A DNA stretch of 64,000 nucleotides from Bemisia tabaci. Its lineage: Eukaryota > Arthropoda > Insecta > Hemiptera > Aleyrodidae. The notes beneath the pieces are model-generated. The model searched no databases and was not told the DNA's origin. It saw nothing but the letters and a program-made list of their open reading frames with translations. The DNA is taken from assembly GCF_918797505.1 (NCBI RefSeq), contig NC_092799.1, positions 13,292,295 to 13,356,294 on the forward strand, given 5' to 3'. Shown piece after piece: positions 1 through 9,786 of this stretch. The stretch's first letter is position 1. Each line of letters opens with the position of its first letter. The translations under genes and the position numbers were made by a program.

Positions 1-386
1 TACGTTGTTTTCCCGAACGGACCGCTGAATTTATGGCGCGTCTGCGTGAATCCTTCAATCAATCCGAGACTGATGGCGGGCATTCTTGAGCTGTGAGTCG
101 CGGCTCGACATTTTCCGAGAAGACGCGGCGGTTGCTCGCGCGACGTTGCCATGATTGTCATCCTTTTAAGTGTAGGTTTTTTTTCTTTTGTCTTCGCTAG
201 TCTATGCCGAGAAATATGGCAACATTAATGGCCCCCTCCTGAGCGGTGCCCCAGCCCCGAAAGCAGGGAATTTGTATGTTGTTCATAGAAACAAGATCTG
301 CATACTATGATGAGGTTCATTCATGATCTTGACGCGGGAAGTCTCAAAAGGAACCATGCGAGTCGTAGGTTTTTCACACGGTTGAA
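1..386. other. no gene recognised
   Basis: Mixed-composition sequence with a T-rich run near 175-190. I see no coding frame of substance, no paired repeat and no splice-bounded exon in it. If the gene at 4.1-10 kb (minus strand) continues, its next exons should lie here or beyond the window edge, but none could be recognised. Confidence 0.5.
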
Positions 387-530
387 TTGGGCTGCATATG
401 GCAATAATTAGGGACTACAATTTCTGGCCCATCCGTAAAAACACTTACGTGAACAGGGATACTAATGGTATTTACGTTTTCCGAAGTGAGGTAGATATTG
501 TAGTTATTGATTGCAAAATGGAGTCCAATT
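387..530. repeat. Foldback MITE, family G (TTGGACTGCATTTTGC ends)
   Basis: A short non-autonomous element whose ends are inverted copies of a sequence close to TTGGACTGCATTTTGCAAT. The body contains a motif near ATCCGTAAAAACACTTACG that recurs near 2020, 3590, 11130 and 11270. A family A element is inserted exactly at the right end, splitting this copy from its flank. No coding capacity. Confidence 0.6.
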
Positions 531-783
531 CTGCCGTACTAATGAAGAACGCTGTATGAACATTCGAGAGTTGCCAAATTTACCTTGATAAAACATGCAT
601 TTTCGAAATCACTCATGTATATTTTTTCTTGAAAAGTTCAGATATTTTAGATTAAATTGCGTATAAAATCGTCTGAAAATTTTGGAAAGTAATATCCGCA
701 ATTTTCCCAGTAAATTTGGTTTTCATCTGAGGAAACTTGGCAACGTCTGAAGGTTTATACGGCGTTCTTCCTTAGCACGGCAG
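531..783. mobile_element. MITE, family A (CTGCCGTGCTAAGG ends), 253 bp
   Basis: Non-autonomous DNA-transposon-like element. The left end reads CTGCCGTAC and the right end CTTAGCACGGCAG, as inverted repeats that extend roughly 50 bp inward through a GTTGCCAAATTT motif. It is flanked by the 4-bp duplication AATT (527-530 and 784-787). It sits in the end of a family G element, so it is the younger of the two. Other full-length copies begin at 22401, 23532, 33096, 33351, 41547, 46916, 50205 and 56162. Superfamily unassigned. Confidence 0.8.
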
Positions 784-802
784 AATTGCTCAGCCTCTAT
801 TT

Positions 803-1003
803 GGACCGTGTTTAACAGAAAGGAACCAAGTCACATCAGCTTTTGCAAAATTTAACTGGGCAATATCATTTTTTTGGTGATCGCGCTATGGAGAAAATTC
901 ACTGAAATTTCCACAAAAGTCCGCACGACCGTTTTCATGAAATTGCTCAATTGAATTTGGCAATAGCTGATGTGGCTTGGTTCCTTTCTGTTAAACGCGG
1001 TCC
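803..1003. mobile_element. MITE, family H (GGACCGYGTTTAACAGAAAGG ends)
   Basis: A 201-bp element with inverted ends: GGACCGTGTTTAACAGAAAG on the left and its complement ending CGCGGTCC on the right. The subterminal motif CACATCAGC is also inverted. It is flanked by ATTT on both sides, suggesting a 4-bp target duplication. Related copies lie at 21355, 35567 and 43722. No coding capacity; the open frame across it comes from the repeat. Confidence 0.7.
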
Positions 1004-2000
1004 ATTTCTCAGATGATGAAGAGACGAATTCCTTCATCGCGGTTCGTGAAAAAAGGATTATTGTCAAGAAAAATTTTTTATGGCGTATTTGGCGATGTTA
1101 GACGAGTAATTGAACGCCAATGAGTGGAGTGGATCTCACAAAGAACATTTTGAGAGAAAAAGAATGAACCGTTTCCACTATTGCGCATACTATAATAAAC
1201 AGTACTATAAGTTCCTTTTGTTAAACACTCGAAAAATACTTCAGATTTAATAAAGGATTCGGCAGTTGTGTCTTCTAAATGCGAAGAAGACGACTGTGTT
1301 GCGATGCGTCAATGACGATCTTACAGGACGCTTGGAGGTTAGCAACATCAAGTGATAATGGAAACTTTCAGTCTATGATGCCTTCTCGCTTATACGAATG
1401 ATTTTCCATTGAATGTATATTGATTGTATGCGTGTATGACAATCTCCTTTCTCATAATCAAAATCAAATCTTTACAGATTCTGACTCATTCACTGAATAC
1501 TCGTCGTTCTTTCCAAGATTGCAACATGAGCACTTGACCTAGAGCCACCATGTGTCCTCAAAATAGAGATTTAGTGACTAGCAAAAAGCCAGCTCGCTTG
1601 ACCTAGGTTTGCATTAACTGATGAGTAGCTAATTTTACTTTTTTTCCTCTGTTGTAAATGTTTTATATCGTGACAACCGCTACCTCTTCGATACTTAGTG
1701 GGATGATCCTGCTGGAAGTAAATTCTTGATGATATCGAAACCACTTAATGCTGGCATACGTGTTGCCCACTGATTGGAATATTAAATTTCACCTTCTTTA
1801 AAATTAGACGCAGTGAATTTGTCCATACGCAGGGCCAATCTCAAGAATTAACCGTGCCAACTGATCATTTCGTTATGATTATTTTATAAGTGACGGGCAG
1901 ATGCACATTCAATAGGATAAAATCCGAGGCCAAACTCGAAATTTAATTAAGAAAGAGGGTAAGTCAGTCATTACCCAGAAAATGCCATTTTCGAAGAATT
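1004..2000. other. no gene recognised
   Basis: AT-rich unique-looking sequence of about 1 kb with no long frame on either strand and no inverted or tandem repeat that I can recognise. Confidence 0.5.
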
Positions 2001-2002
2001 GG

Positions 2003-2093
2003 AGAAAAAATTTCTGACCCATCCGTAAAAACACTTACGTGCACAGGGATACTAATGGTATTTACGTTACCAAAAAAAAAAAAAAAAAAAAAA
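2003..2093. repeat. Partial family G repeat with A22 run
   Basis: Carries the family G body motif and ends in 22 consecutive A residues (2072-2093). Both termini of the usual element are not present, so this is a fragment. Confidence 0.5.
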
Positions 2094-2114
2094 TCGCCGG
2101 TATAGCCAAACATC

Positions 2115-2404
2115 CTGCCGTGCTAAGGAAAAATGGCATATGAAACTTCGGCTGTTGCCAAGTTTACTTTGATAAGGAACAGATTTTCAAGATGATTTGT
2201 GAAAATGTTTTCCAATTCATCAGAGAAATTCGCTTGCGACTTGATCAAACTCTTCTGAAGCTTTCAAAAAACTATGAAAATACATACCGGTCGTCTTTTG
2301 TATTGTGAGTTTTTTGAAAGCTTCACAAGAGTTTGATCAAATCGCGATCGAATTTCTCTGATGAATTCGAAAAAATGCTCACAAATCATCTTGAAAATCT
2401 GTTA
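2115..2404. repeat. Family A left end joined to a ~225-bp foldback
   Basis: The family A left end (CTGCCGTGCTAAGG at 2115) runs normally for about 60 bp and then passes into a large inverted repeat. The left arm is about 2178-2258 and the right arm about 2308-2404; both carry CAGATTTTCAAGATGATTTG or its complement. The normal family A right end is missing. Either another element inserted and deleted the right half, or this is a rearranged derivative. Confidence 0.55.
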
Positions 2405-3171
2405 TCACGCGTATTCCCTCTCCGTAATCCCGTGCCCCATAAAATCTATAAATTCATCTGACCCATTTGCGCTTTTGGATCTTGAGCTTTTGAAAAATCA
2501 GTCAGTTGCGCTGGTCACAGAATTGTGTTTTGATGCTTGATTCTTGTAGATTAGCTAGAAAGATTAAGATCTCTAACAACCGCAACTTACTGCGTTCAAT
2601 ATTAATCGAGATATCGCCCTTTGAAAAGATGGGTTTTTGATGTCATCCACCGCGATAGTAATACCCGTAGCTTCTTCCACCTTGCTTTCATCCACGTTTC
2701 ACGTAGAGTAACCAGTGCTTATGTGTGTCTCCCTGACTGATAAAACCAAGGTGGAAAAAACCAAGTTTGTCACTTCCGCGGTGGATGACGTCAAAAACCC
2801 GGTTTCAGAGGGCGATATCTCGGTTAATATTGAACGTAGAAAGTTGCGGTTTGGACAGATCATAATAATTCTGGCTAATCTACTGGAATCAAGCATTAAA
2901 ACATAATTCTGTGATTCTTTCTCATTCCATTCCTTGGTTAGATTAGAACAGGAATAAAAAAAAAATAAAAAAAAAGAAACAATCAGTTGAATCAAGAATT
3001 GAGTCATGAAGAAACAAAATCAAAATATGATAACGCCACAGTTGATCGACACTTAAAGTTTAGTTTTTTCCTGCGGAACTCTTTACGATGGAAATAAGGT
3101 AATATCAAAGACCAAAGACATGGAGAAGACAAAGACGTGCGTATCTAACCTGTTTCTCCTAGTTTATTGAC
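2405..3171. other. no gene; locally duplicated segment
   Basis: Two related segments (about 2530-2650 and 2790-2900) share an inverted motif around TTAATATTGAACG/CGTTCAATATTAA, so the 2500-2940 stretch forms an imperfect foldback. The 102-codon and 63-codon open frames here lie inside that foldback and are not credible genes. A short A-rich run is at 2956-2980. Confidence 0.45.
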
Positions 3172-3400
3172 AATGGGTCTGTTGCATGCAAGAGATACAG
3201 CCGCGCGAATAGACTTTATAGAGGTTAAATGACACGAAAATTACGATGGTCACATTAAAAAAGTCTGAAATACACTCCTTACTGCGCAATTTGCGTTGTT
3301 AGGAACGCGCTTTTTCAAATTTCCCGCGTCTGGGGGCAGTTTTCTAATCACCGGAAACGAGCAAACGGCGGGCTCGGTGATTTCCGGAAGATGCCGAGTC

Positions 3401-3421
3401 GTTGTTGTTGTTGTTGTTGTT
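3401..3421. repeat. (GTT)7 microsatellite
   Basis: Seven perfect GTT triplets within the foldback element at 3172-3948. Confidence 0.9.
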
Positions 3422-3512
3422 ATTTTTTCCTTCAGTTTGTTTACAAACCCAACGTGATCTCTTATAGTGGTCCATATACGCTTTATGCAGTAACCAAATC
3501 GATCAACTTTTA

Positions 3513-3654
3513 AATGGACTACATTTTGCAATTTGGAACTATAAATTCTAGCCCGGTTTAAAAACAAAGTATGTGCCATTAGTTTACATATGCACATAAG
3601 TGTTTTTCCAGAGGAGCCAGAATTTATAGTTCCAAATTGCAAAATGCAGTCCAA
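3513..3654. repeat. Family G MITE nested in foldback
   Basis: Inverted ends around GGACTACATTTTGCAATTTGG and its complement, with the family body motif between them. It lies in the loop of the 3172-3948 foldback, so it is a younger insertion or part of the element's core. Confidence 0.6.
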
Positions 3655-4078
3655 ATATCCAACGCAATCCTTCTACATTTCATTTCACGATATCACGAGC
3701 TCCGATTTTTAGGTTATGTTGTCAGTTTTAGTTGACCGGAAATAGCCGCGAGTTGCCGTTTATTGTTTCCGTTAAGAAAACTGCCCCCAGACGCGGGAAA
3801 TTTGAAAAAGCGCGTTCCTGACAACGCAAATTGCGCAGTAAGGAGTGTATTTCAGACTTTTTTAATGTGAGCATCGTAATTTTCGTGTCATTTAACCACT
3901 AAAAAGTCTATTCGCACGGCTGTATCTCTTGCATGCAACAGGCCCATTCTGTGACCTGCACAACTGACCCATCTGCGCTTTTGGGAACTGGCGCGTCTGA
4001 ATGTCTTGGCGCGTGACGCTAGCTTTCGGCTCATCGCATTCTGGATGTTATTCAAAAAGTGAGTTGGGCTTTGCTTAC

Positions 4079-4424
4079 CTGATATACTTCTTGTGCTCGT
4101 TGACAGGGACGAAGTACTCGTCGTAGGGGTCGCCGAGGTCGACGGTGGAGGCCTCGGCCTTTTTGATGGGGATGCTGCTGTGGTAGGGCTTGAGGTTGAC
4201 CAGCTCCAGGTTGACCGCCTCGGTGACGCTCTGGTCTTTGTGGGCGTCGCCGTTCTGGGCGCCGTTCGTCTGGCTGTGGTCGTGGCCCGGGCTCAGCGCC
4301 GTCCCGTTCCCGTTGCTCGTCATCGTCGTCATCGAGGAGTTCTTCACCCCGTTCGTCTGCGCCTTCGGCCCCGGCGTCTCCTTCTCGAAGCTCGGGTTGT
4401 CGATGCCTTGCATCGTCGAGGAAT
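4079..4424 (-). CDS. Internal coding exon (exon 2) of an unidentified protein
   Basis: A 346-base minus-strand exon. The acceptor reads GTTGTGTGCAG just before 4424. The donor is CAG|GTAAGC with the exon ending at 4079. It opens with two bases that complete a codon begun by the exon at 9787-9952 (phase 1), then encodes 114 codons and leaves two bases for the next exon. The frame is open throughout and far richer in G+C than its surroundings, as expected for real coding sequence. The product is Ser/Thr/Asn/Gly-rich with no hydrophobic segment, consistent with a disordered cytosolic tail. It contains DNPSFE near its start and the acidic tyrosine-rich motif DPYDEYF near its end. I do not recognise the protein. 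The only long frame on the opposite strand is a shadow. Confidence 0.75.
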
Positions 4425-4431
4425 CTGCACA

Positions 4432-4454
4432 CAACGGAAATACGAATCGTCAAT
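4432..4454. repeat. 23-bp direct repeat flanking the purine tract (copy 1)
   Basis: Matches 4964-4986 at 21 of 23 positions. This copy overlaps the region just upstream of the exon 2 acceptor (minus strand). The pair brackets the purine tract at 4458-4963. Confidence 0.8.
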
Positions 4455-4457
4455 TTT

Positions 4458-4963
4458 TATTTTGAAGACGGAGAAGAAGAAGGAGGAAGAAGAAGGAGAA
4501 GGAGAAGGAGAAGGAGAAGGAGAAGAAGGAGGAGGAGCAGGAGGAGAAGAAGAAGGAGAAGGAGAAGGAGAGGGAGAAGGAGAAGGAGAAGAAGAAGGAG
4601 AAGGAGAGGGAGAAGGAGAAGAAGAAGAAGAATGAGGAGGAGGTGGAGGAGAAGAAGAAGAATGAGGAGAAGAAGAAGCAGAAGAGGGAGGAGGAGGAGG
4701 AGAAGAAGGAGACGGAGGAGCAGAGAAGGAGAAGAAGAAGGAGAAGGAGAAGGAGAAAAAGAAGAAGAAGAAGGAGGAGGAGGAGGAGGAAGAGGAGAAG
4801 AAGAAGAAGAAGAAGGAGAAGAAGCAGAAGAGGGAGGAGGAGAAGAAGAAGAAGAAGAAGAAGGAGGAGGAGGAGGAGAAGAAGGAGAAGGAGGAGAAGG
4901 AGAAGAAAAATAAGGCGGCGGCGGCGGAGGAGGAGGAGGAGGACGAGGAGGAGAAGGAAAATA
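4458..4963. repeat. ~500-bp purine-only (GAA/GGA) low-complexity tract
   Basis: Almost uninterrupted A/G on the plus strand, made of GAA, GGA and GAGAAG units with very few pyrimidines. On the transcribed minus strand this is a C/U-only tract ending about 35 bases before the exon 2 acceptor. Frames of 90-220 codons on both strands encode only Glu/Arg/Lys or Ser/Pro/Phe/Leu runs and arise because such sequence lacks stop codons; they are not genes. Flanked by a 23-bp imperfect direct repeat. Confidence 0.9.
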
Positions 4964-4986
4964 CAAGGGAAATACGGATCGTCAAT
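4964..4986. repeat. 23-bp direct repeat flanking the purine tract (copy 2)
   Basis: Matches 4432-4454 at 21 of 23 positions. On the minus strand it resembles the real acceptor region but lacks the AG, so it should not act as a splice site. Confidence 0.8.
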
Positions 4987-5026
4987 GTGGAGCTACAATA
5001 CTCAAGCACTCAGGACGAACTCCTCG

Positions 5027-5257
5027 TAGTGGATCGAGTCAATGGGAAAGGTTGGACAAATTTTGGAAACTTTAAACGCTTTTAACTCCTTTTATCGAAA
5101 ATTTTGAGGTTCTAAAAGTGGTTCCATTGGGTTTCTTGTGAAATTTTCTTTTCAAAGCACCCCTTAAAGTTTAAATTGAAACGAAATATAGATCAAAATT
5201 TGTAATTTTAGTTAAAAATTTCATGTCCGACCTCTCTGTTTGACTCGATCCACTGTG
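5027..5257. mobile_element. MITE, family B (CACAGTGGATCGAGTCA ends)
   Basis: An approximately 230-bp element with inverted ends: GTGGATCGAGTCAATGGGA on the left, its complement ending GACTCGATCCACTGTG on the right. Subterminal GGTCGGACA/TGTCCGACC is also inverted. Other copies: 46604-46836, 58436-58659 (divergent) and 60236-60468. No coding capacity. Confidence 0.7.
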
Positions 5258-5470
5258 AGCCTTATGAGCCATCAGACGTTGCCGAATTCCTTTCAATAAA
5301 ATACTAATTTTCTGGAAAAATTGTGAATATTTTCCTTCAAATTTCTTAGACAGTATTGAAAAATATCTGACAATTTCAAGGAAAAATATGTATAACTTTC
5401 CCCAAAAATACATCTCTTATCCGAGGAAACTCTCGAATGTTCATACGGCGTTCTTCCGTAGCACGGCAGA
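5258..5470. repeat. Family A MITE lacking its left end
   Basis: Starts inside the family A left arm (CAGACGTTGCC) and runs to a good right end (GTAGCACGGCAG). It abuts the right end of the family B element, so that insertion probably removed the first 25 or so bases. Confidence 0.65.
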
Positions 5471-5835
5471 ATACTTTGAAGACTTTAACGCACGGTTGGG
5501 AAAGTGAGCGTATTTTACAGTCACCTATATTTAAAGAGCTTCTGGGGGCTGTCCCTAAATTACGTAACGCTCTATAAGGGGAGGGGGGTTGAGAAGAGCG
5601 TTACGCTTACGCCATTCGGTTTTTACGTGTTAAAGGATGGAGACATACGTCAAAAAAGCGTTACAGGGGGTGGAGGGGGGATGTCAAAAATGCTGAAGAA
5701 GTGCGTTACATAATTTAAGGACGGCGGCCGGCCCCCAGGACATGATCATAGGTATTATAACACTACATTACAGGTTTGATCTTCAGAGTTTCACGAGGGG
5801 AAATTCTACTTTAGAAGAGCTCTGTGCTACTAGTT
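5470..5835. repeat. Dispersed repeat pieces with TTACGTAACGC motif
   Basis: 5484-5535 matches 46230-46300 (both contain GACTTTAACGCACGGTT). 5540-5745 is a foldback opening GGGGGCTGTCCCTAAATTACG and closing near GGCCCCC, with several GCGTTAC motifs; 9585-9710 carries related TTACGTA/GGGGCCCCC sequence. No convincing gene. Confidence 0.45.
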
Positions 5836-6480
5836 TGAAGCACCATTACGAATAAGACAAACGGAAACAAACACAATATGGAAATAGAGGGAGGGAAAGG
5901 ATGCGCGTTTACGACGGCGCAGAGATACAACTATTCGTACTTGATGGACGTCCGTGCTGCATCTGAGAAATTGAAGGCGCGATGACGCGTAGCGTGAGCT
6001 TTTAATGCTCTGCTATATGCTATCAATGAGGTGTCGCTCAGATTCGGGAGAAAAGTTAAATAAGAGGCCCGAACACATCTCTCCTATACCTTCGGCTGTG
6101 TTACTCACGTAGTGCTTGAAACACCATTACGAATGAGACAAACGGAAACCATCTCAATATGGAAATAGAGGGAGGAAAAGGATGCGCGTTTACGACGGCG
6201 CAGAGATACAACTATTCATACTTACGTCCGTGCTGCATCTGAGAAATTGAAGGCGCGATGACGCTTAGCGTGATCTCTCAATGCTCTGCTATATGCTGTC
6301 AATGAGGTGTTGCTCAAATTCAGGAGAAAAGTTAAAAAAAGAGGCCCGAATACGTCTTTCCTGTCTTCGGCTGTGTTGATCCTCGTTCTTTCTTCCTCTT
6401 TCAGGTTTTTGTCTGATTCTTTTTCAGGATAGATTTGCAGACCCACATCTTGAGTTCGTGTAAACCGCAGCACTGGCTCG
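5836..6480. repeat. Satellite-like tandem repeat, two ~281-bp units
   Basis: Units begin CACCATTACGAAT at 5841 and 6122 (period 281). Each carries GGATGCGCGTTTACGACGG and CTGCATCTGAGAAATTGAAG. The second unit is followed by non-repeat sequence after about 6370. A second locus with the same repeat is at 17280-17810. The 83-codon minus frame is within the repeat. Confidence 0.8.
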
Positions 6481-8460
6481 GTTCTTTTTGAAATAATGGT
6501 GCTTGGATGCGTCTAGTGGCTTCAATTTTGATTGTTTTCTTTAATTTCAGAATTCTGTCGGTTACTTTAATACTTTCAATTTTGAAATTTTTACTCTGTA
6601 CGATTAAACCTGAAAATAGCTAAAACTCGTACTGCTTTGCCAAAATTTTCTGAACCCCTCTCCTCCTAGAGGATGCCCTAATAGGAAATATCACATTACG
6701 CTTCTTTAACCAGCCAAGGGTCCACGCCCTCAGATACGAGCCAGTCCTGGCCTGGTCATAGGTTAGTTCGGTAATATTAAGGCAAATGAATCTTGTGTTA
6801 AAATTGACAGCCTCCAGATCGTTGGTCTTGAGGGAGTGGCTCATGTATCGGAATGTTCGAATTCTATTGTGTCAAGCACGATACTATTAATAATCAAGAA
6901 GCTGGTGTGATTGAAGGAGTTTTGAGAGCACCCGCGGAGACACAAGTCAGAAGTCGGCTCCAGAGGGAGCAATGCGTATACAAACGGAGGAAGGTGTGGA
7001 CAACAAGGATCTATAAGTCAGGCAAACTGAACTGGAGGCAATAATTAGAAACATGGTTTCAGTTGTCAAGCCTTGTTGAAAACTTTCGAGACTTCCATAA
7101 CAGTGAATCTTGGGAATTGTCTTAAGTTATCTCCGCACGATACGACAACAGCCGAATGCATTCGCGTGGTGAAAGATCTGGGGGTTTATGGTCAAGGTCT
7201 ACAATCAGATAATATGACCTACTAATGCCGTTCGATAGCGTGGATACGACTATACGAGATCGCGGTTTCTCCTTGAATTTAAAGCTGTGCTACCCTCCGT
7301 AAAGAATAGTCGTTCCTTCACTAGTAGCAGACTTCTAGTTCCCTTTAATAGCACGCCGATCAAGATTAAAGAAAATAAAAATTGGTTTAATGAAATAATA
7401 ATGAAAATACGCAATTTTTCAAGAAATGATACTTTTTTTAGCAGGTGTTTTTAGTTCTGAAAACCCCTCATTAAAATTTAAAAAAAAATGTTTGGTTTAG
7501 AGGGAATAAAACCATTTTAGAAACGTTTAAGAAACTTTATTCTTTTAAATCAGTTTTGAAATGTAAAAAATACTTAACAATTATCTAAATAACTCATCAA
7601 AAGCTTCAATGTCCGCCAAAAGTGTTGACGAACATTCGAAGTTCATAAAATTGTGTTATCTCCGAAATCGCCGGCCTATTACATGCAAAAACACTCGTGA
7701 GTCGGAAGTGTATGTTGTACTCTTGATTGCTGGTGCGATCTATCACGGAAGTATGATTCGTGACCAACATATGAGAAGCAGAATGGACACGAGGGGGCTA
7801 CTTACGGTTACGGTCGTCCCGCCTTCAACTTTTGAGGTAGGCCACAAAACACCCTCTGTCCTGCAGAGTATTTGGGATTATTTGGATTATTTTTTGGAAA
7901 ATTTAGTAGATTGAGCTTCACGATTCTTGTATAGTTTACTGCTATGTTTTATGTGAGGATTGATGCTCTTTCTTGTCAACAAAATCTTGCCTCGAAAGCT
8001 GACGATGTTGATGATGCCGCTGTTTTCCCACTCAAATACTGTAAATTGACACAGAATATTCAATCATAAAAGTAATATTTTCTTCGGAGAAACAGTGCTT
8101 CCTTAACGTAAAAGTAATGATCCAGCGATGGACGCATCGTTCACCGCTAATAACCATGTCATAATCTTTGCCGAACAGAACAGTTCACGGAGGATTGCTG
8201 GGAAACAAGCGCCCAAAAAAAGAGAAACATTTATTCGATTGAGTTTCATCAATTTTCCCGCTATGAAGCTAAGTAAGATATCTTCACCACCCATCACAAT
8301 GATACTTTTTTTTATAAGTCGTGTGCGCGGCACTGCACGCCACATTGGATCATTTTCGTTCACAATGCGCCACTAAAACGTTCGGAAAACGCACAATCTG
8401 TCAACAGGGGTTACTTACAGTGTGGATGTCCGGTCAACCGTGCATTGTGATTGACGGAGC
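6481..8460. other. no gene recognised
   Basis: About 2 kb inside the inferred intron. Several frames of 60-100 codons exist on both strands, but none has domain-like content, splice-bounded ends or distinctive composition. 7370-7610 is especially A/T-rich. Confidence 0.5.
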
Positions 8461-8748
8461 GTGCGTGCGGCGAGGCGCTTAGCCACGGCTTTTTTAAGCG
8501 AACACGTAAGACGCAAGACGCTAGGATGCGCATGCATAAGAAACATACAACGTGCTACTGAGATAGCGGCACGGACGCTCGCGCGCCGGCCGGCCGCGCG
8601 CTACGTCATGCTGGCGCCCGATTTCCGATTCTTGGCCATTGCCCATCATCATCCTCCTCCTCCAGGAGCCATGCTTTTTTTGCGACATCGACGCCAAATT
8701 CACCTCAAAGTGGAGGAACGGAAGGTAGTCGCAGGCGGAAGGATGTAT
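8461..8748. other. GC/CpG-rich patch, no gene assigned
   Basis: Locally high in CpG, with GGCCGGCCGCGCGC at about 8586-8600. A 102-codon plus frame spans it and runs into the neighbouring transposon, so it is probably not a gene. It might be a regulatory patch of the host gene, but no promoter motif was identified. Confidence 0.3.
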
Positions 8749-9411
8749 CAGGGTTGCCACAGAATTTAGAAGATGAAATTCGGTGACATTTCTCTGATTT
8801 TCCTGACACATTTTGCTGAGATTCCCTGGCGTTGGAGAATTTGCATGCATTTTGTATTGCTTCATCTGAAAGTGCTTAGAGAGATGATTTCACGGTATTT
8901 TTCATAATTTTTTTCTGATATGGGAAATAGTATAAAAATAGATTTAAAAGTGAGAAAATGCACCGCCTAATTACGTCATCTGTCGGCATTTCCCCTTTAA
9001 ACATATGTATTTTAGCAGTTTAGATCATTTTCTCGTATCTTCTCCAACAATAATTGTTCAATTCATAAACCAAGGATATTCTCATGTTCAGTTCACTCAT
9101 GTAGTTTCCACTTAAACACGAAATTCATCAAATTTCAGACACCTGCAAATTCTCTGATAGAGAATTTGCCATAGATAGGTATAGACATAGAATGGATATG
9201 CCAGCTGATAAAAAAGTCATGATCAGAGATAGTTTTCAGGAAATTTGTTGTTCGAAACGTCAAACCTTCTCTAGAAAGCAAATAAAGGTGACTTAAGGAT
9301 TTTTCCCTGATATTTTCGTCTTTTTCCATGACATTTTCAAGTTTTTCCTGACTTTGAAAAAATTCCTGACGTTTCTCGGTTTTCCCGACATCCCTGATTG
9401 TGGCAACCCTG
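8749..9411. mobile_element. 663-bp non-autonomous transposon (CAGGGTTGCCACA ends)
   Basis: Inverted ends CAGGGTTGCCACA (8749) and TGTGGCAACCCTG (ending 9411), flanked by the 5-bp duplication TGTAT (8744-8748, 9412-9416). The internal segment 8790-9020 is shared with 45750-45960, and the motif TTTCAGACACCTGCAAATTC at 9135 recurs at 62650. The ends resemble hAT-type termini, but the 5-bp duplication is shorter than the usual eight. No open frame of note. Confidence 0.7.
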
Positions 9412-9786
9412 TGTATATTTCTACGTCACAGCAAGCAAATGAATATAGCACACAGAAATGGTTTTATTTTTGAAGAGAAAATAGGAATAACGGAGCAAAA
9501 AATAGAAAAAAAAATTGAAATAAAATACAACAGAGAAGCAAAGTATGAAAATAAATCCTCTCGAAAAACAGGTGAAAAAACACAGCGTAATGCGTTGCGT
9601 AACGCGGTCATGTCCTGGATACCGTTCATCCCTAGCAACGTGCACGTAACGGGGGTTTAGACCCCCCACCCCGTAGAACGTTACGTATTTTGTAAGGGGC
9701 CCCCAAGACATATTTCCTGATTAAAATTTCACGCAGAACTTAATGCACATAATGCAGCTTAATGTGTAATTAATGTATGCGCTTAC
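9412..9786. other. intronic sequence with repeat fragment
   Basis: A-rich sequence (9470-9570) followed by a fragment with TAACGTTCTACGG-like and GGGGCCCCC motifs related to 5540-5745. The overlapping frames of 70-96 codons reflect biased composition, not a gene. Confidence 0.4.

Larger units (their letters stand above)
3172..3948. mobile_element. Foldback element with ~175-bp terminal inverted repeats
   Basis: Left arm about 3172-3350, right arm about 3773-3948. The arms are near-identical inverted copies starting AATGGG(T)CTGTTGCATGC and continuing through CAGCCG, GTGTCATTTAACC and ACGCGGGAAATTTGAAAAAG. A family G element (3513-3654) and a (GTT)7 microsatellite (3401-3421) sit in the centre. 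The 134-codon frame across it is an artefact of the repeat. Long arms resemble foldback or Mutator-like elements, but I found no clear target duplication. Confidence 0.65.
4425..9786 (-). other. Inferred 5.4-kb intron between exons 1 and 2
   Basis: Bounded by a GTAAGC donor (9786-9781) and a TGCAG acceptor (ending 4425) on the minus strand, with matching phases. A TTGAC branch-point-like motif lies about 30 bases before the acceptor, and a very long pyrimidine tract lies beyond it. The intron is filled with repeats: a family B MITE, family A remnants, satellite-like repeats and a 663-bp transposon. Confidence 0.6.

Noticed and set aside
4093..5029. Frames of 90-220 codons on both strands over the purine tract
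   Set aside because: They consist of Glu/Arg/Lys/Gly or Ser/Pro/Phe/Leu runs. Purine-only or pyrimidine-only DNA has almost no stop codons, so long frames are expected without coding function.
8461..8769. 102-codon plus-strand frame in a CpG-rich patch
   Set aside because: It runs into the transposon at 8749 and has no domain or splice support; the antisense frame is equally long.
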